This document shows, in pieces, positions 24,845-35,522 of a DNA stretch of 64,000 nt. The stretch is from positions 70,777,538 through 70,841,537 of the forward strand of contig CM064868.1 of NCBI GenBank assembly GCA_032719365.1. The letters run 5' to 3'. The DNA comes from Prinsepia uniflora (Eukaryota; Streptophyta; Magnoliopsida; Rosales; Rosaceae). The notes beneath the pieces are model-generated. The model did no database searches. It was not told where the DNA came from and was given only the letters and a program-made list of their open reading frames with translations. Within the stretch, counting starts at the first letter, position 1; each line of letters opens with the position of its first letter. The position numbers and the translations under genes were made by a program.

Positions 24845-25264
24845 CATTACAAGAAAATGACGGTTTGCCTAGCAAAAGAGCCCCATCGAGCAAAATCTGA
24901 AGCCTGTCGAGCTAAATGTTTACCCAGCGAAACTCCGTCGGGTTACCTCTGTCACGCAAGCCTTGTCGGACTAGCCCTTTACTCAATGGAAAACTACGTT
25001 CGCCGAGCAAAGTCACCCTTGCCCGACGCATCCATGCGTTGCAACATGTTGGTCGAGTAAGAAGAAAGTAAACGATTTTTTCTTGGCGAACCCTCTCGTC
25101 AAGCAAGGCCTTCAATGCACAGCCATGACTTTTAGCCTCGCTCGACGAACAGAAGAACTTCGTCGAGCATACCTTTAGTGTTGCCCGATGAAGCATTCTC
25201 CGGGAAAAATAAATGCTTTTCAACTTTGCTCGACGCAATAGTTCACTATGGACCTCGTTTAAGA
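24845..25264. mobile_element. Terminal fragment of a CACTA-type (En/Spm) transposon
   Basis: It starts CATTACAAGAAAA, one change from the canonical CACTACAAGAAAA end of plant CACTA elements. It is followed by about 400 bp of subterminal short repeats of cgagcaaa/ccgtcgagc type in both orientations. The other end is missing: at about 25265 the sequence switches to an LTR-derived module. It is a truncated non-autonomous element. Confidence 0.6.
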
Positions 25265-27687
25265 ATTATGAGAAGTCCGTTATGAAGATGTCAGGATCCT
25301 GAATTCATGGACAGGTGGCACGCCAAAATCGGTGATCGGGTGAAGTAATTATGGGTCAAAATGGTGAAGGGAAAATGGTAATTTTGCCACCAAGGGAATA
25401 TTGGTCGTTTTTCTTAAGAGATAAACCTTTGATGGTGACACTTTTCTAGAGAAATATGGAACCTTCCCTTTGCTTGGCTTGTATAAATATGAGTTTAGGG
25501 GTGCTGGTGTGAGATTCGGTAGACATGGACCAAAATTTATACAACCACTATGATTAACCAAAATGTGAGCCTGTTGAGGGAGAAGAGGCCAGGAAAAGGA
25601 GAAAGAGAGATAAGGATAGTTTGAGACTAAGAAGCTCAGAAACCCGACAGACCCGAAGACAGTCTTGGTTGTGGGTCGAGGAGTTCGTTTGGGGTTGTTT
25701 TACATCCCAACAATGATCTCAATAAGATGGGTGAGTCTGTGAGGTCGTTATATGATAAAAAGAACAAAGGAATGGACGCGGGAAGTTCGAGGAGCAGACT
25801 TTACAGCCATGGCCGATATACCAAGGAAATCAACATCGAACATAAGGTAAGTTTTTGATGGTTTGAGATCATGGATCCCTTTATGGGTTTGCTTAGGTGA
25901 GATTAGATGGTTAAAATGAACAAAATAAATGTGAAAAGAGTGTGTTCAAACCGGGTTGGACGCGCGGGTTGAATGACCAGGATTGCAGAAAACGGGTTTG
26001 AGACCCAAGCTTGAAGATGAACAGTGCCCTGCATGTGGGCCTTACGCACAGGGACTTTGTTGGGCGCGCGAGGGCGCGTGAATTAGATTTTGGAAACTTG
26101 GTCAACAAAACAGTTCATCTTCTTAGTGAAACGAGTCCAATAGTATAATATTCGAGGCGATCAGATATCATCTCGTGGCATTTTTAACTGTCCAAAAGTT
26201 TAGGATTCGTTTTAATTCGTTTAAAAATCTTGGAAAATTACAGGATTCACGTGTGAGTTAATTAGGGTGGTTAGTGACCCTTTGAGGTGATTTTTGGAAG
26301 GAATTGATGTTCTCAGATTTTATGGAACGGCATGCAAGTTGGTTTGATCGCGTATAAAGTACGTGTGAATGGACGTTTATTTTTATTAAAAAAAATTTGC
26401 ATGCATATTTATGATTTTTAAATGTTTTCTATTTGTTTTGAGTGATTGGAATTTTTATATGATTTTCGGTGATTTTATAATTAATTATTATTTTATTGTA
26501 CGTTTTACGACGTTTTTCTTAAATTATGTTTTTAGATTCCGTTTTGATTGTGGTTTTGGATTAAATATGGATTATGACATGAGATATTGTGATGATGGGC
26601 TATGGGTGATTTCCTTGTGATTTTCGTATGGTTTTATGGATGCTGTTTTGACGGCACATTTTACGAGGATTGTGTTTGAGCTATGTTATGGGCTTAGGCC
26701 CGAGGTTCTGAATTCTGATTGTGGATTTGATGTGTGATATTGAGAATGTGAGTGTGATTATGGCTATGATTTGGATTTGGATTGGTTGTATGTGATTATG
26801 CCTACTGGTTGGTTAGTCTTATACGTCGAGCATGGCTCCTTTTCTGAGACTAGCGCGACTTATACGTCGAGCTTGACTCCTTTCCTGAGTCTGGTCCCCA
26901 CTCAGATAGTTGTAGGGTTGTTAGTGATCCTAGATTATTAGGTCGAATTGTGAATGTATGGTACGAATGAGTAATATGAAAGAATAAGTTTTTTAGTTGA
27001 GTAACTAGTTGCGATATGATGAAATTGTTCTCTTATTGAATTTGATGCATGTCAGCGAGAATAGGTGTTATTACTTTTGGATGTGTACTCGAGCATGAGA
27101 AAGGATTGTGGAATAAGATTTGGAAAGAGTCGTAAGTATGATTAGGGCTCAAGAAAGAGCCAAAATATGAGATTATTGGTTTAGCTCTGGATATGGAATA
27201 AAGAGTCGAAAATGATTTAAGGCATTATGAATTCAATAAGTATTGTATTGAGATGAAAGTCATATGGAAACAAGGTCGTGTAGATGTACCCCGAGGGATA
27301 TAAGAATTGTCTTGTTAGTATCGGATTTTGATAGGTGTTGGATTTGATTCGGAAGAGAATTGAGGTATTGGCCTACGGGTAGAACCGTAGTATGAGGTAC
27401 TGGATATTTGACACAATAGTTGGTTACATTTGGAAATGAAATTGGCAAGCTCACGAGCTATGTTTGTGATTATAATGGTGATTGAGTTTCGAGCAACTCA
27501 ATTGTCCAATTTGAATATGGACATGAAGTTTGTTTAGTCCTTAAATTTTGAAGACAAATTTTTTTTTAAAGAGGATATATTGTAACGGCCTGGATCTCGA
27601 GGATATACAAATTTGGAAAATAAAAAAGTAATAAGACGATTTCTCCCTTGCAAAAGTCAAAATGTTGACTTTTTAAGGAGGGTAGGT
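25265..27687 (+). mobile_element. Truncated non-coding LTR retrotransposon
   Basis: It begins inside an LTR of the large family ('atggacaggtggcacgcc' box at ~25308) without the TGTAACGACCC start. It then has the GC-rich module (26010-26090) and 'acgtcgagc.tgactcc' repeats (26820-26890). Next comes a non-coding internal stretch ending in an A/G-rich PPT-like 'aaagaggatat' (about 27568-27580). At about 27582 a new LTR starts (TGTAACGGCCTGG), which is cut off after about 105 bp by element E. No open frame encodes a retroelement protein. Confidence 0.6.
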
Positions 27688-29361
27688 TATAACACCTCGG
27701 ATATTCGAGAAAATGAAAAATAAACATTTTGCCAGTGGAAGTCAAAGAAGTTGACTTTTGACCAAAAAGTCAAAGTGTTAACTTTTGATCGGGACATCCT
27801 CTGGGAATCTAGAAAAGACTGTAACGAAGGTCTCGGCATCTTGAGTACATGGACATATAGCATGTGGAAGAAGAAGTTATGATAAGTTCGTTATGGGTCA
27901 AGGAAAGTCTAGGGGTATTTTGGTAATTTTTACTTAGAAGGATAAACAAGTAATTTTACATGGGAAATTCTAGGGTTCTCTAGAAGCTTCCTTTCTTCTT
28001 ATCTTTCAGCCTTCATATGTGTGATGGGCTGTGGATGGTGTTCGGGAAGAAATCAATGAGACTAAGGGGGAAGGACCAGAAAAAAAAGGGAAGAGAAGAA
28101 GAAGAGAGTAGGAAAGGATTGTTAGAGGGAGAAAATGATATGAAAATTGTGAGGAAAAGAAAGGGAATAGAGAGAAAACACCACAAACCCGTGAAAGATG
28201 AAAAATTGGGTTTTGGAGTTCTGGATTGGAACTTCGCAGTTGAGCGTCTCTAAGTGCTCCTGGAGTCCCTAAAGTGGTTTTAGACTCCAAACAATGGAGG
28301 TTTTGGTGTTGGAACTTGGTGGGAAGGTTCTGTCATTCATGGCCGAGGTGTAAAGAGTTGGACCATCGTGTGAGGTGAGTTTTTTTGAATTCTATGCTCA
28401 TAGAGCTCTTCTTTATGATGTTATTACGATGATTTTGGACGTAATCATATGAAAAAGTGAAGAAAAATTGGCTTTGGAATCAAGTTGTGATCGCTGGTCA
28501 GGCGACCCAAAACGCAGACCTGGCGGGAGGTCAGGGGTAAGTAGCCCTGCGACTGCACTGTAGTTGCACATGAGGGCCACTCACAAGGGCAACGACGGCG
28601 CATGAGAGCGCGTCCAATGGATTCTGATGATGTGGTCAACATGAAAAAATACTCCCCTTTCCATCTTGAGTTCAATGGTACTTTGATTGTATTAAATGGA
28701 CTTCGTTTGGATATAGTTTTGGTTATATAAAGTAATATGTTATATTATGAATTTAGATTAGATTCGGGTTAATTAAATTAGATTCATTGGTATTACTATG
28801 GTACCTAGGTGTGGGATTAAAAGACTAAGTACGTTAATAGGGTTACAAATATGTTGGTGATCCCATGTTATATATGGATGCTACAATATCATAGTTAAAT
28901 GTTATGCATGTGCACTGTTGGAGTAGGGTGTGGTGCTAATTACTTAGTGGAAACAAGACTTATACATGAATATTGAAAAACAAAGGAAATTTATGATGTT
29001 AGACGCTACTATTAGGTTTGGGTACCTAGACTTTGTGATAAGGTATGTTACACCAAAAGAGTTAAGGAATTATAAGTTTATGATAAAGTTTATTATTATA
29101 ATTAATATTAAACGTTGTGGTGAATGTCGTTTACTTAAACGCTAGAGGAAAAATCCTAATTACGGTCAATTAGAAAGTCTCATGACTTTTCGGGGTTAGT
29201 GGGTTGGACATGAACGGTAACCCCGCAAAGACCGATTAGGTTTGGCTAGTTATGTGAAAGTAGATGTGGCCAAAGTTACTAATATCCCTTATCTAACAAG
29301 AGTTGTCAGACGAGGGCAGGACCGATCCAATTTTCACGTAAATTTAGGACGGGTCCTGTCA
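27688..29361 (+). repeat. 5' LTR of element E
   Basis: It is 1674 bp, aligning along its length with 40243-41251 plus ~46695-47425: the same order of 'tcggatattcgagaaaatg', 'gagttggaccatcg', 'gagttcaatggtactttg', 'aaacaagacttatacatg', and the terminus TCCTGTCA. The terminal CA is followed after three bases by the PBS. Confidence 0.85.
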
Positions 29362-29364
29362 ACT

Positions 29365-29380
29365 TGGTATCAGAGCACGG
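29365..29380 (+). other. Primer binding site of element E (initiator Met tRNA)
   Basis: TGGTATCAGAGCACGG lies three bases after the LTR CA end. It complements the 3' end of plant initiator tRNA-Met, the usual primer of plant LTR retrotransposons, and fixes the orientation as +. Confidence 0.9.
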
Positions 29381-30006
29381 TTTGCGAATAATCTTGTTGT
29401 GAAGTCTTTAGTTTTGTCACATATTCGTCTTTATTGCAAGATTTTTATTAGGATGTTATATTTTTCAAACGATTTGTGGGAATTTTATGGAATTATTTGA
29501 ATTCTATGTTTATGAGACTTTTATAAACGGTGTTGGGCAAGGTTGACGTGAAATAAAAAGCAAGGATAACATATGGATTGTGTGAGATTAATTTGAAATT
29601 AATTGTAAATGGTTTGTGATGATTTTAATTTTAACATAATTCAAACATGCATTTTTCGAGGTTCGTGAAAATTGTGTTGGGTTTACATATAAATTTCGTC
29701 ATAATGTTTTTTCTTGTATGGTGATTTTATAAAAACTGTTTTATTGTGCAAGTTATGAAATGGTAAATGGGTTTTGTTGAATAAATAAATGTAGAACAAA
29801 TGGACATAATTGGAGTATGACTGTGAAACAGTTACCTGATGATTTTCGAAAGTTAGAATTTTCCTATGATGACTTTATAATTTTCCTATGATGACTTATG
29901 ACATGCTAATGATAAGGATGATAAGACGATGTATGATGATAGTTTCGTAACGTCACAGTGGAGATGATAATTGAAATTGGTTATGTTTGTTTTACGAAGT
30001 TCTGGT

Positions 30007-32509
30007 TGTAACGACCCGTCCCAAATTTATGGGATTAATTAAGAATTAATTAAGGATTAGTGGGATTAATCGGGACTTAGACGAGGACTATCAGATGTTT
30101 GGGGTGAAATTACGATTTTGCCCCTAAACGAGGGTAGAAAGTTGACTTTTGACCCGGAAGTTCCAATACACAAGGACCAAGGATCTTTACGTAGATCGAG
30201 TTGATACGAGTCCGTAGACAAGCGGCACGTCGAAATCGGACATTCGACGAGAAAGTTACGGGTCTCAGAAGTTTCGAAATACTATTACACGATTTACGAG
30301 GAATTGGGCTTTTGTCTCTTGTGGGCCCCATATATTTTGTGTAGGCCCAATGGATGAGTGTATGGGTATCAAAAACAGGGGCTGAGAACGCCAGAGCAGC
30401 TCAGGAAGGGAGCTGGAATTTCTAGCCACTGTTCATCGATTCAAATAGGTTATTTTAGGTTGTTTTTCATCGTTTTAATCACATAGATCGATTGAGGGGA
30501 TCGAGACGAACATGTAGGAACAAATGGTTTCGAAAATGGACCAGAAATAAGAGAGAAAAATTCGGGTCGAGTCGCGGGTCTACGCAACCCGGTACAGTGA
30601 ACCGGGTTGACCCGAATAGAGGAAGAAGACGAGATGAAGTCATCTGATGGCAACAACATGCCAGACTGATAAGTGTCAGGGATGACGTCACTACTGACGT
30701 CAACGATGACTGATGACGTCAGCATTGACTTTGCTGACGTCAGCATTGACTTTGTTGATGTCAGCGTTGACTTTTTGGTCAACATTGACCGTACTTTTTA
30801 CCATCGTATGGGCATGTATTTCAAGGTGGGACTAGGACCTTTTTAAGGTTTTCGACGATACGAATCTAATGGTGGTGGTTTTGAGTCGATCAGAGATCTT
30901 TAGGTTGGTCAAATTGAGGTTTACAACCTAGGGAAGCGTGTCCAGGACATGATGAATTTTCCAGGAATGTTGGGGGTTCTTGTTTAGGACTTGTCTAGGT
31001 TGGTAGTAACCTTCGAGGGTGTTTTGGACAGGTCCAGATGACTTGGAGAGGTTGGATTAGCCCGGAGAGACTTATGGCACGCGTACAGCTTGGACGGTCT
31101 GTGAGTGGACCTCTGTTTTATGAATATGATGCATGCATAAATGTTTTATATGTATTTATGAACATGATTTTAGATGTCATGAGTGCATGTGATTTAAATA
31201 TGAATTGTTTGGCTTTTTCTTGGAAATGTGTTAATGCATGTAGTTCGAGATTTCTGTTTTTATGTGATATTTGGGCTTTGGTCAAGCATTCTACGTACAT
31301 GTATTTTATGTGATCTTGATGGTTTCATGGAGAGGTGTGAAACTGAGAAACTGATTTTATATGATTTTAAAGGATTTCACAGAGATGCGTGAAGTCGATA
31401 TTCGGGCACAAGACTCAGTTGAAAGATCTTGACCAGGCGGAAAGTCAAGGATGATTTGGAAAGTGTTTTGAAAATGAGAAATGGATTTCGGATTTGGAAA
31501 TATCTTTCGGGCATATGACCCAGTTGATTTGAGGTTTGACTTAGAGTATAGTCAAAAGTGAGATAAGTCGGGCTATGACCCAGTTATGAGTTTTATGAAA
31601 GATATTTCGGGCATGAGACCCAGTTGTGGATTTGATAGGATTCGAGGAATCCTAGGATATGAAGTATCGTTGGACACTGAATTTTTGGGATGTAACCCAT
31701 TTGGTGATATTTCGGGCTTGTGGCCCTATTGATGATTTATGGGTTAGAGTCCCCGACAATCAGGTTAGAGTCTCAGTCGATGATAACATTTAGGTTAGAG
31801 TCCTGGACGATCGGGTTAGAGTCTCGATCGATGAAAATTGGGTTCGAGTCCCGGATGATATGACGCTCGCCTCCAGACTGGGGATGTGTTCCTTTCAGAG
31901 AGTTCATGATGCACTGCATGTTGTCGAGCAGCCGCTGGAGGCTATGGCCGAGGGAGGCTCGACTTAGGAGTGCCAATGTTATTTGAGATTGATCGATAAT
32001 GTGTTCATGATGATCTAGAGATGGTCGCGGCGGGTGATGTGTTCACGACGATATGCTAGGATTGTGAGCGGTCCTGAGCTATTTGCACATATGCTAGGAT
32101 TGAAATCGTGACTGACATTGAGGATAATGACAGTGGGCAGAGATCCCACATGGTTTTTTATTTGGGCTGAGATCCCGTACTTGTTTTATATGACTTAGTT
32201 TTGGGCTGAGGCTCTGTACGTGTTTCTTGCTTGGGCTAAAACCCTGTATGATTTGGTTTTTGTACTGAGACCCTACTGAGGTAATGGCTTCGATTGAGAA
32301 GCATTTTTCACTGGATCTGACTTGAGAAACAATACATCTTGCTTCCGAGAAAGTATTTGAAAGGCTGTTTTATGATGCATGCATGCTTTTACGTGAATGG
32401 TATAAATGTATTTTCTATAAACTGTTTTTATAAACTGTTGTTTTTGTCCACTCACAGCTTTTATGGTTTTTAATACCCTTCAAGTTGATCACGGATGTGG
32501 GCTGTAGCA
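30007..32509 (+). mobile_element. Solo LTR F, 2503 bp, with short 3' end
   Basis: It starts TGTAACGACCCGTCCC, ends GGGCTGTAGCA and is flanked by perfect CTGGT duplications (30002-30006 and 32510-32514). It lies in the internal region of E. Compared with D it stops about 200 bp early, at the 'gactgtagca' word, lacking the usual gggtcctgtca terminus. It contains four TGACGTCA sites (30681-30740) and tandem 'gggttagagtc' repeats (31735-31860). Confidence 0.82.
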
Positions 32510-32514
32510 CTGGT

Positions 32515-33982
32515 TGTATGATCTATATAAGGTAAGGGTAAATTAAATTAGGATTTTGAATAATATGTAAGAATTTTAAATGAAACTTCCAATATGTGAA
32601 TTTCAAATTTGAACTTGGCATATGTAGCATATCTGACAATTTTATGGATTTTTTTTGAATTTTTTTTTCCATATTGGGCACTGGGTTTGACTTGAAATAC
32701 AAGTCTTAGGTTATTTTACGATTAGTGTGACAACAATTTATTCAAGTAGAAATTATCATAACTTTCGTGTAAAGTTTGGATGTTGAGGTTTGAACTTGGG
32801 TTATGAAATCAATGTAATTTTAGTTATAGCTTTCATGTAAATTTTGATAAAGTTTACGGAAGTGTCAAGGGACATGTTTACAAGGTTTATAAAAGTTTGT
32901 TTCAGATTTATAAAAAACGTGATTTGGGTTTAGGGCTTGGAATTGGAAAACAAAAGAATTTGGTTCTGGAAACTACTATATGTTATAGATATGTGATTTT
33001 CGATATTCGAGATATGTTGTGCATGATTAGCTTGACTTATGATAATGCACAGACGTCTAGAGCACGGCTCTGTTTTCTTGGGCTGAATTTGAGGCATACA
33101 CTCAGACGTCTAGAGCAGGGCTCTGTTTTCATGAGCAGTTGTTTAGTCTCAGATGTTCAGAGCATGACTCTATTTCCCTGAGACGATTATTTGGACTAAT
33201 ACCCAGACGTCCAGATCCGGGCTTTGTTTTCCTGGGATTGGTCCACACTCAGACGTCCAGAGCTCGGCTCTGTTTCCCCGAGTCACACTCGGACGTCTAG
33301 AGCTGGACACTGTTTTCCCAGGCACTCAGACGTTCATAGCGGGGCTTTATTTTCCCGAATGAATGATTTGGCCTACCGGTAGTGCCGTGTGATTATGTGT
33401 ATCACTCCCGAACGTCTAGAGTTGGGCTCTGTTTTCCTTGGCACTTGGATGTCCAGAGTGGGGCTCTGTTTTCCTGAGTGAATGATTTGGCCTACCGGTA
33501 TTGTCATGTGATTATGTGTGTCATACCTAGACGTCCAGAGCTGGGCTTTGTTTTCTCGGGCACTCGGATGTCCAGAACAAGGCTTTGTTTTCCCGAGTGG
33601 TTGAGAGATGTGATTAGCACTCAGATGCTGTATTCCTAAGAATATACTCAGATACTGCATCCCCGAGTAATATGCTGGCTAGCAGTATAGTAGTAACCCG
33701 GGAAGTGAGTTTGAATGATGCACTACACATAGTAATCTTATGCGTTAAGTTGAGTACTTGATTGGTCAATCTGGTCATAAGGGTGGAAAATAAGACGAGG
33801 AAATAAGTAAGATTGGAATGGGAAGGGGGAAGAATTAATTCCCACCATTTGGGAAGTTCCCTTCATTATGAAAACCCTGTTAAGATAACTTTTGTGTGGG
33901 AACTTGTGCGAAGCTTATCTATTGTGCTTGTGATATGTTTGGTTCGAAACTAGATTCTCAATTCTGAATATTATGTTATTTC
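32515..33982 (+). other. Internal region of element E with tandem repeats
   Basis: This is non-coding. At 33045-33600 there are many imperfect repeats of a ~35-60 bp unit built on 'cagacgtccagagc.gggctctgttttc', interspersed with 'tttggcctaccggta' words. No gag or pol similarity is visible in any frame. Confidence 0.7.
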
Positions 33983-35522
33983 TGTAAGGACCCGTCCTGG
34001 AAATTAGGGTTAAGATAGTGTTTAAGATGGGATTAGTGAGCTTAATCGGTAGTTAGTTGGTTACGATAGGTCAGTTAGCGTAGAATGACGATTTTGCCCC
34101 TAGGTTGGGCAAATAGTTGACTTTTAGTTCGGGTGGTCAATTGGATATTAACCGGTGACCGTGACATAGTTTGGGACGTCATGAATCCGTAGAAAGGTGG
34201 CACGCCCGATTCCGACATCCGAGGAGGAAGATATGATGTTCGGAAGGTTGAGGGCATTACCGTAATTGGGCAAAATAAGGGGGAAAAGTAGACTTTTCGT
34301 ACGATCGGGTTTTGACACGTTGACCTAGGACCGTTAGGTAGATATCATCGTCCTGAATTCAACGACAAGCGGCACGTGTTCATTGGACCTAGGATGTGTA
34401 AGATACGGGCCTAGAACTTCGATGGCATAATCGTAATTTTGACTCAAGAGAGGGGCATTTTGGTCTTTTGTACATTGGGAATTGTGCAACCGGATTGGGA
34501 CAAGTGTACAGGTGAGTTTGGGATATTTGTGAGAGGACTGAGGGGATTGTGACAGGTGGCAAATGTGTAGTGGCTTCTACAAGCTTACACGGTGTGTGTG
34601 TTTTAAAGTGAGCCGTGTGTGTGTGTGTTCGAAGAGGGGAAACAGAAAACAGAGGGTGAGATTGAGAGAAAATTGAGAGGTGTCTGTGTGTGTTTGTGTG
34701 AATTTTTGAGTGTGTAAGTGATTAAGGGAGGCTGAGAGTGTGAGGATTGAGTTGTGAGGACAGCTCGTGTGAGGGAAACTGGTGTGAGAAGAGGGTGAGT
34801 TCACGGGAGAACCAGAGAACAGAGAGGGAGTTGGAAGTGGTGTTGCCGTGTGTTGATCCAATTGGGCTCGAAGGGAGGTCATGATGGCTCTGTGGACTCC
34901 AGGGAACGGGGCGGCGAGCACGGTGGTGGACGGCTGCAGGTAATCCCTTTTCCCCGTGAATATGCCCTGTTTTTCCGTGAATTTCAAATCGATAGTCGTG
35001 GACTTAGGGGTTGAGTAGAGGAGTTTGGTGAGTCCTGTTAGGTTCAGTAGGGTCCTAGGAAGCTCTAGGTTTCGAAACCGTGACGGGGGAGTAGCTGGTT
35101 GGCCGGGAGGAAAAACAGGGGAGTTCGGGCAGTTTGGGTTGAGCGTGGGGAAGTGATTTGTAGGTCGTGTTGGAGTGATTGGAGTAGGGGAATGAGTTGC
35201 TGGGTTGAGGACGAAGAAAATGATGGAAAGATGAGCAGAAATGGTGGCAGGACGGCGGAGAACCGTCCACGCCGGTCCGGAATAGTAACGGGTCGAGAGG
35301 TTGAAGACGATGAACAGTGGTACTGGCGCGTGAGGCCCACGCGCAGTCACTTTGGGCGGCGCGTGGGGGCGCGTGCGGCGATTTCCGACGAAGAGTCCAA
35401 CTAAATTTTTGTTCTAGATGTTATAATGAATCCATTGGGATAGGTTTCGGGTTAATCGGACGTCGATTCGAGGTAGTTCTACGAGGTTGAAGGTTTAGGG
35501 TTCCGGTTTGTTACGTTTAGGA

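Noticed and set aside
28006..28290. Paired open frames on both strands (78-94 codons)
   Set aside because: They lie in the E 5' LTR purine-rich stretch. The equivalent 3' LTR stretch (40620-40830) has diverged without keeping the frames.
34577..35350. 257-codon minus-strand open frame
   Set aside because: It lies wholly inside solo LTR G, is low-complexity (Pro/Ser/Thr/His) and shows no domain. Homologous parts of other LTRs do not keep the frame open.
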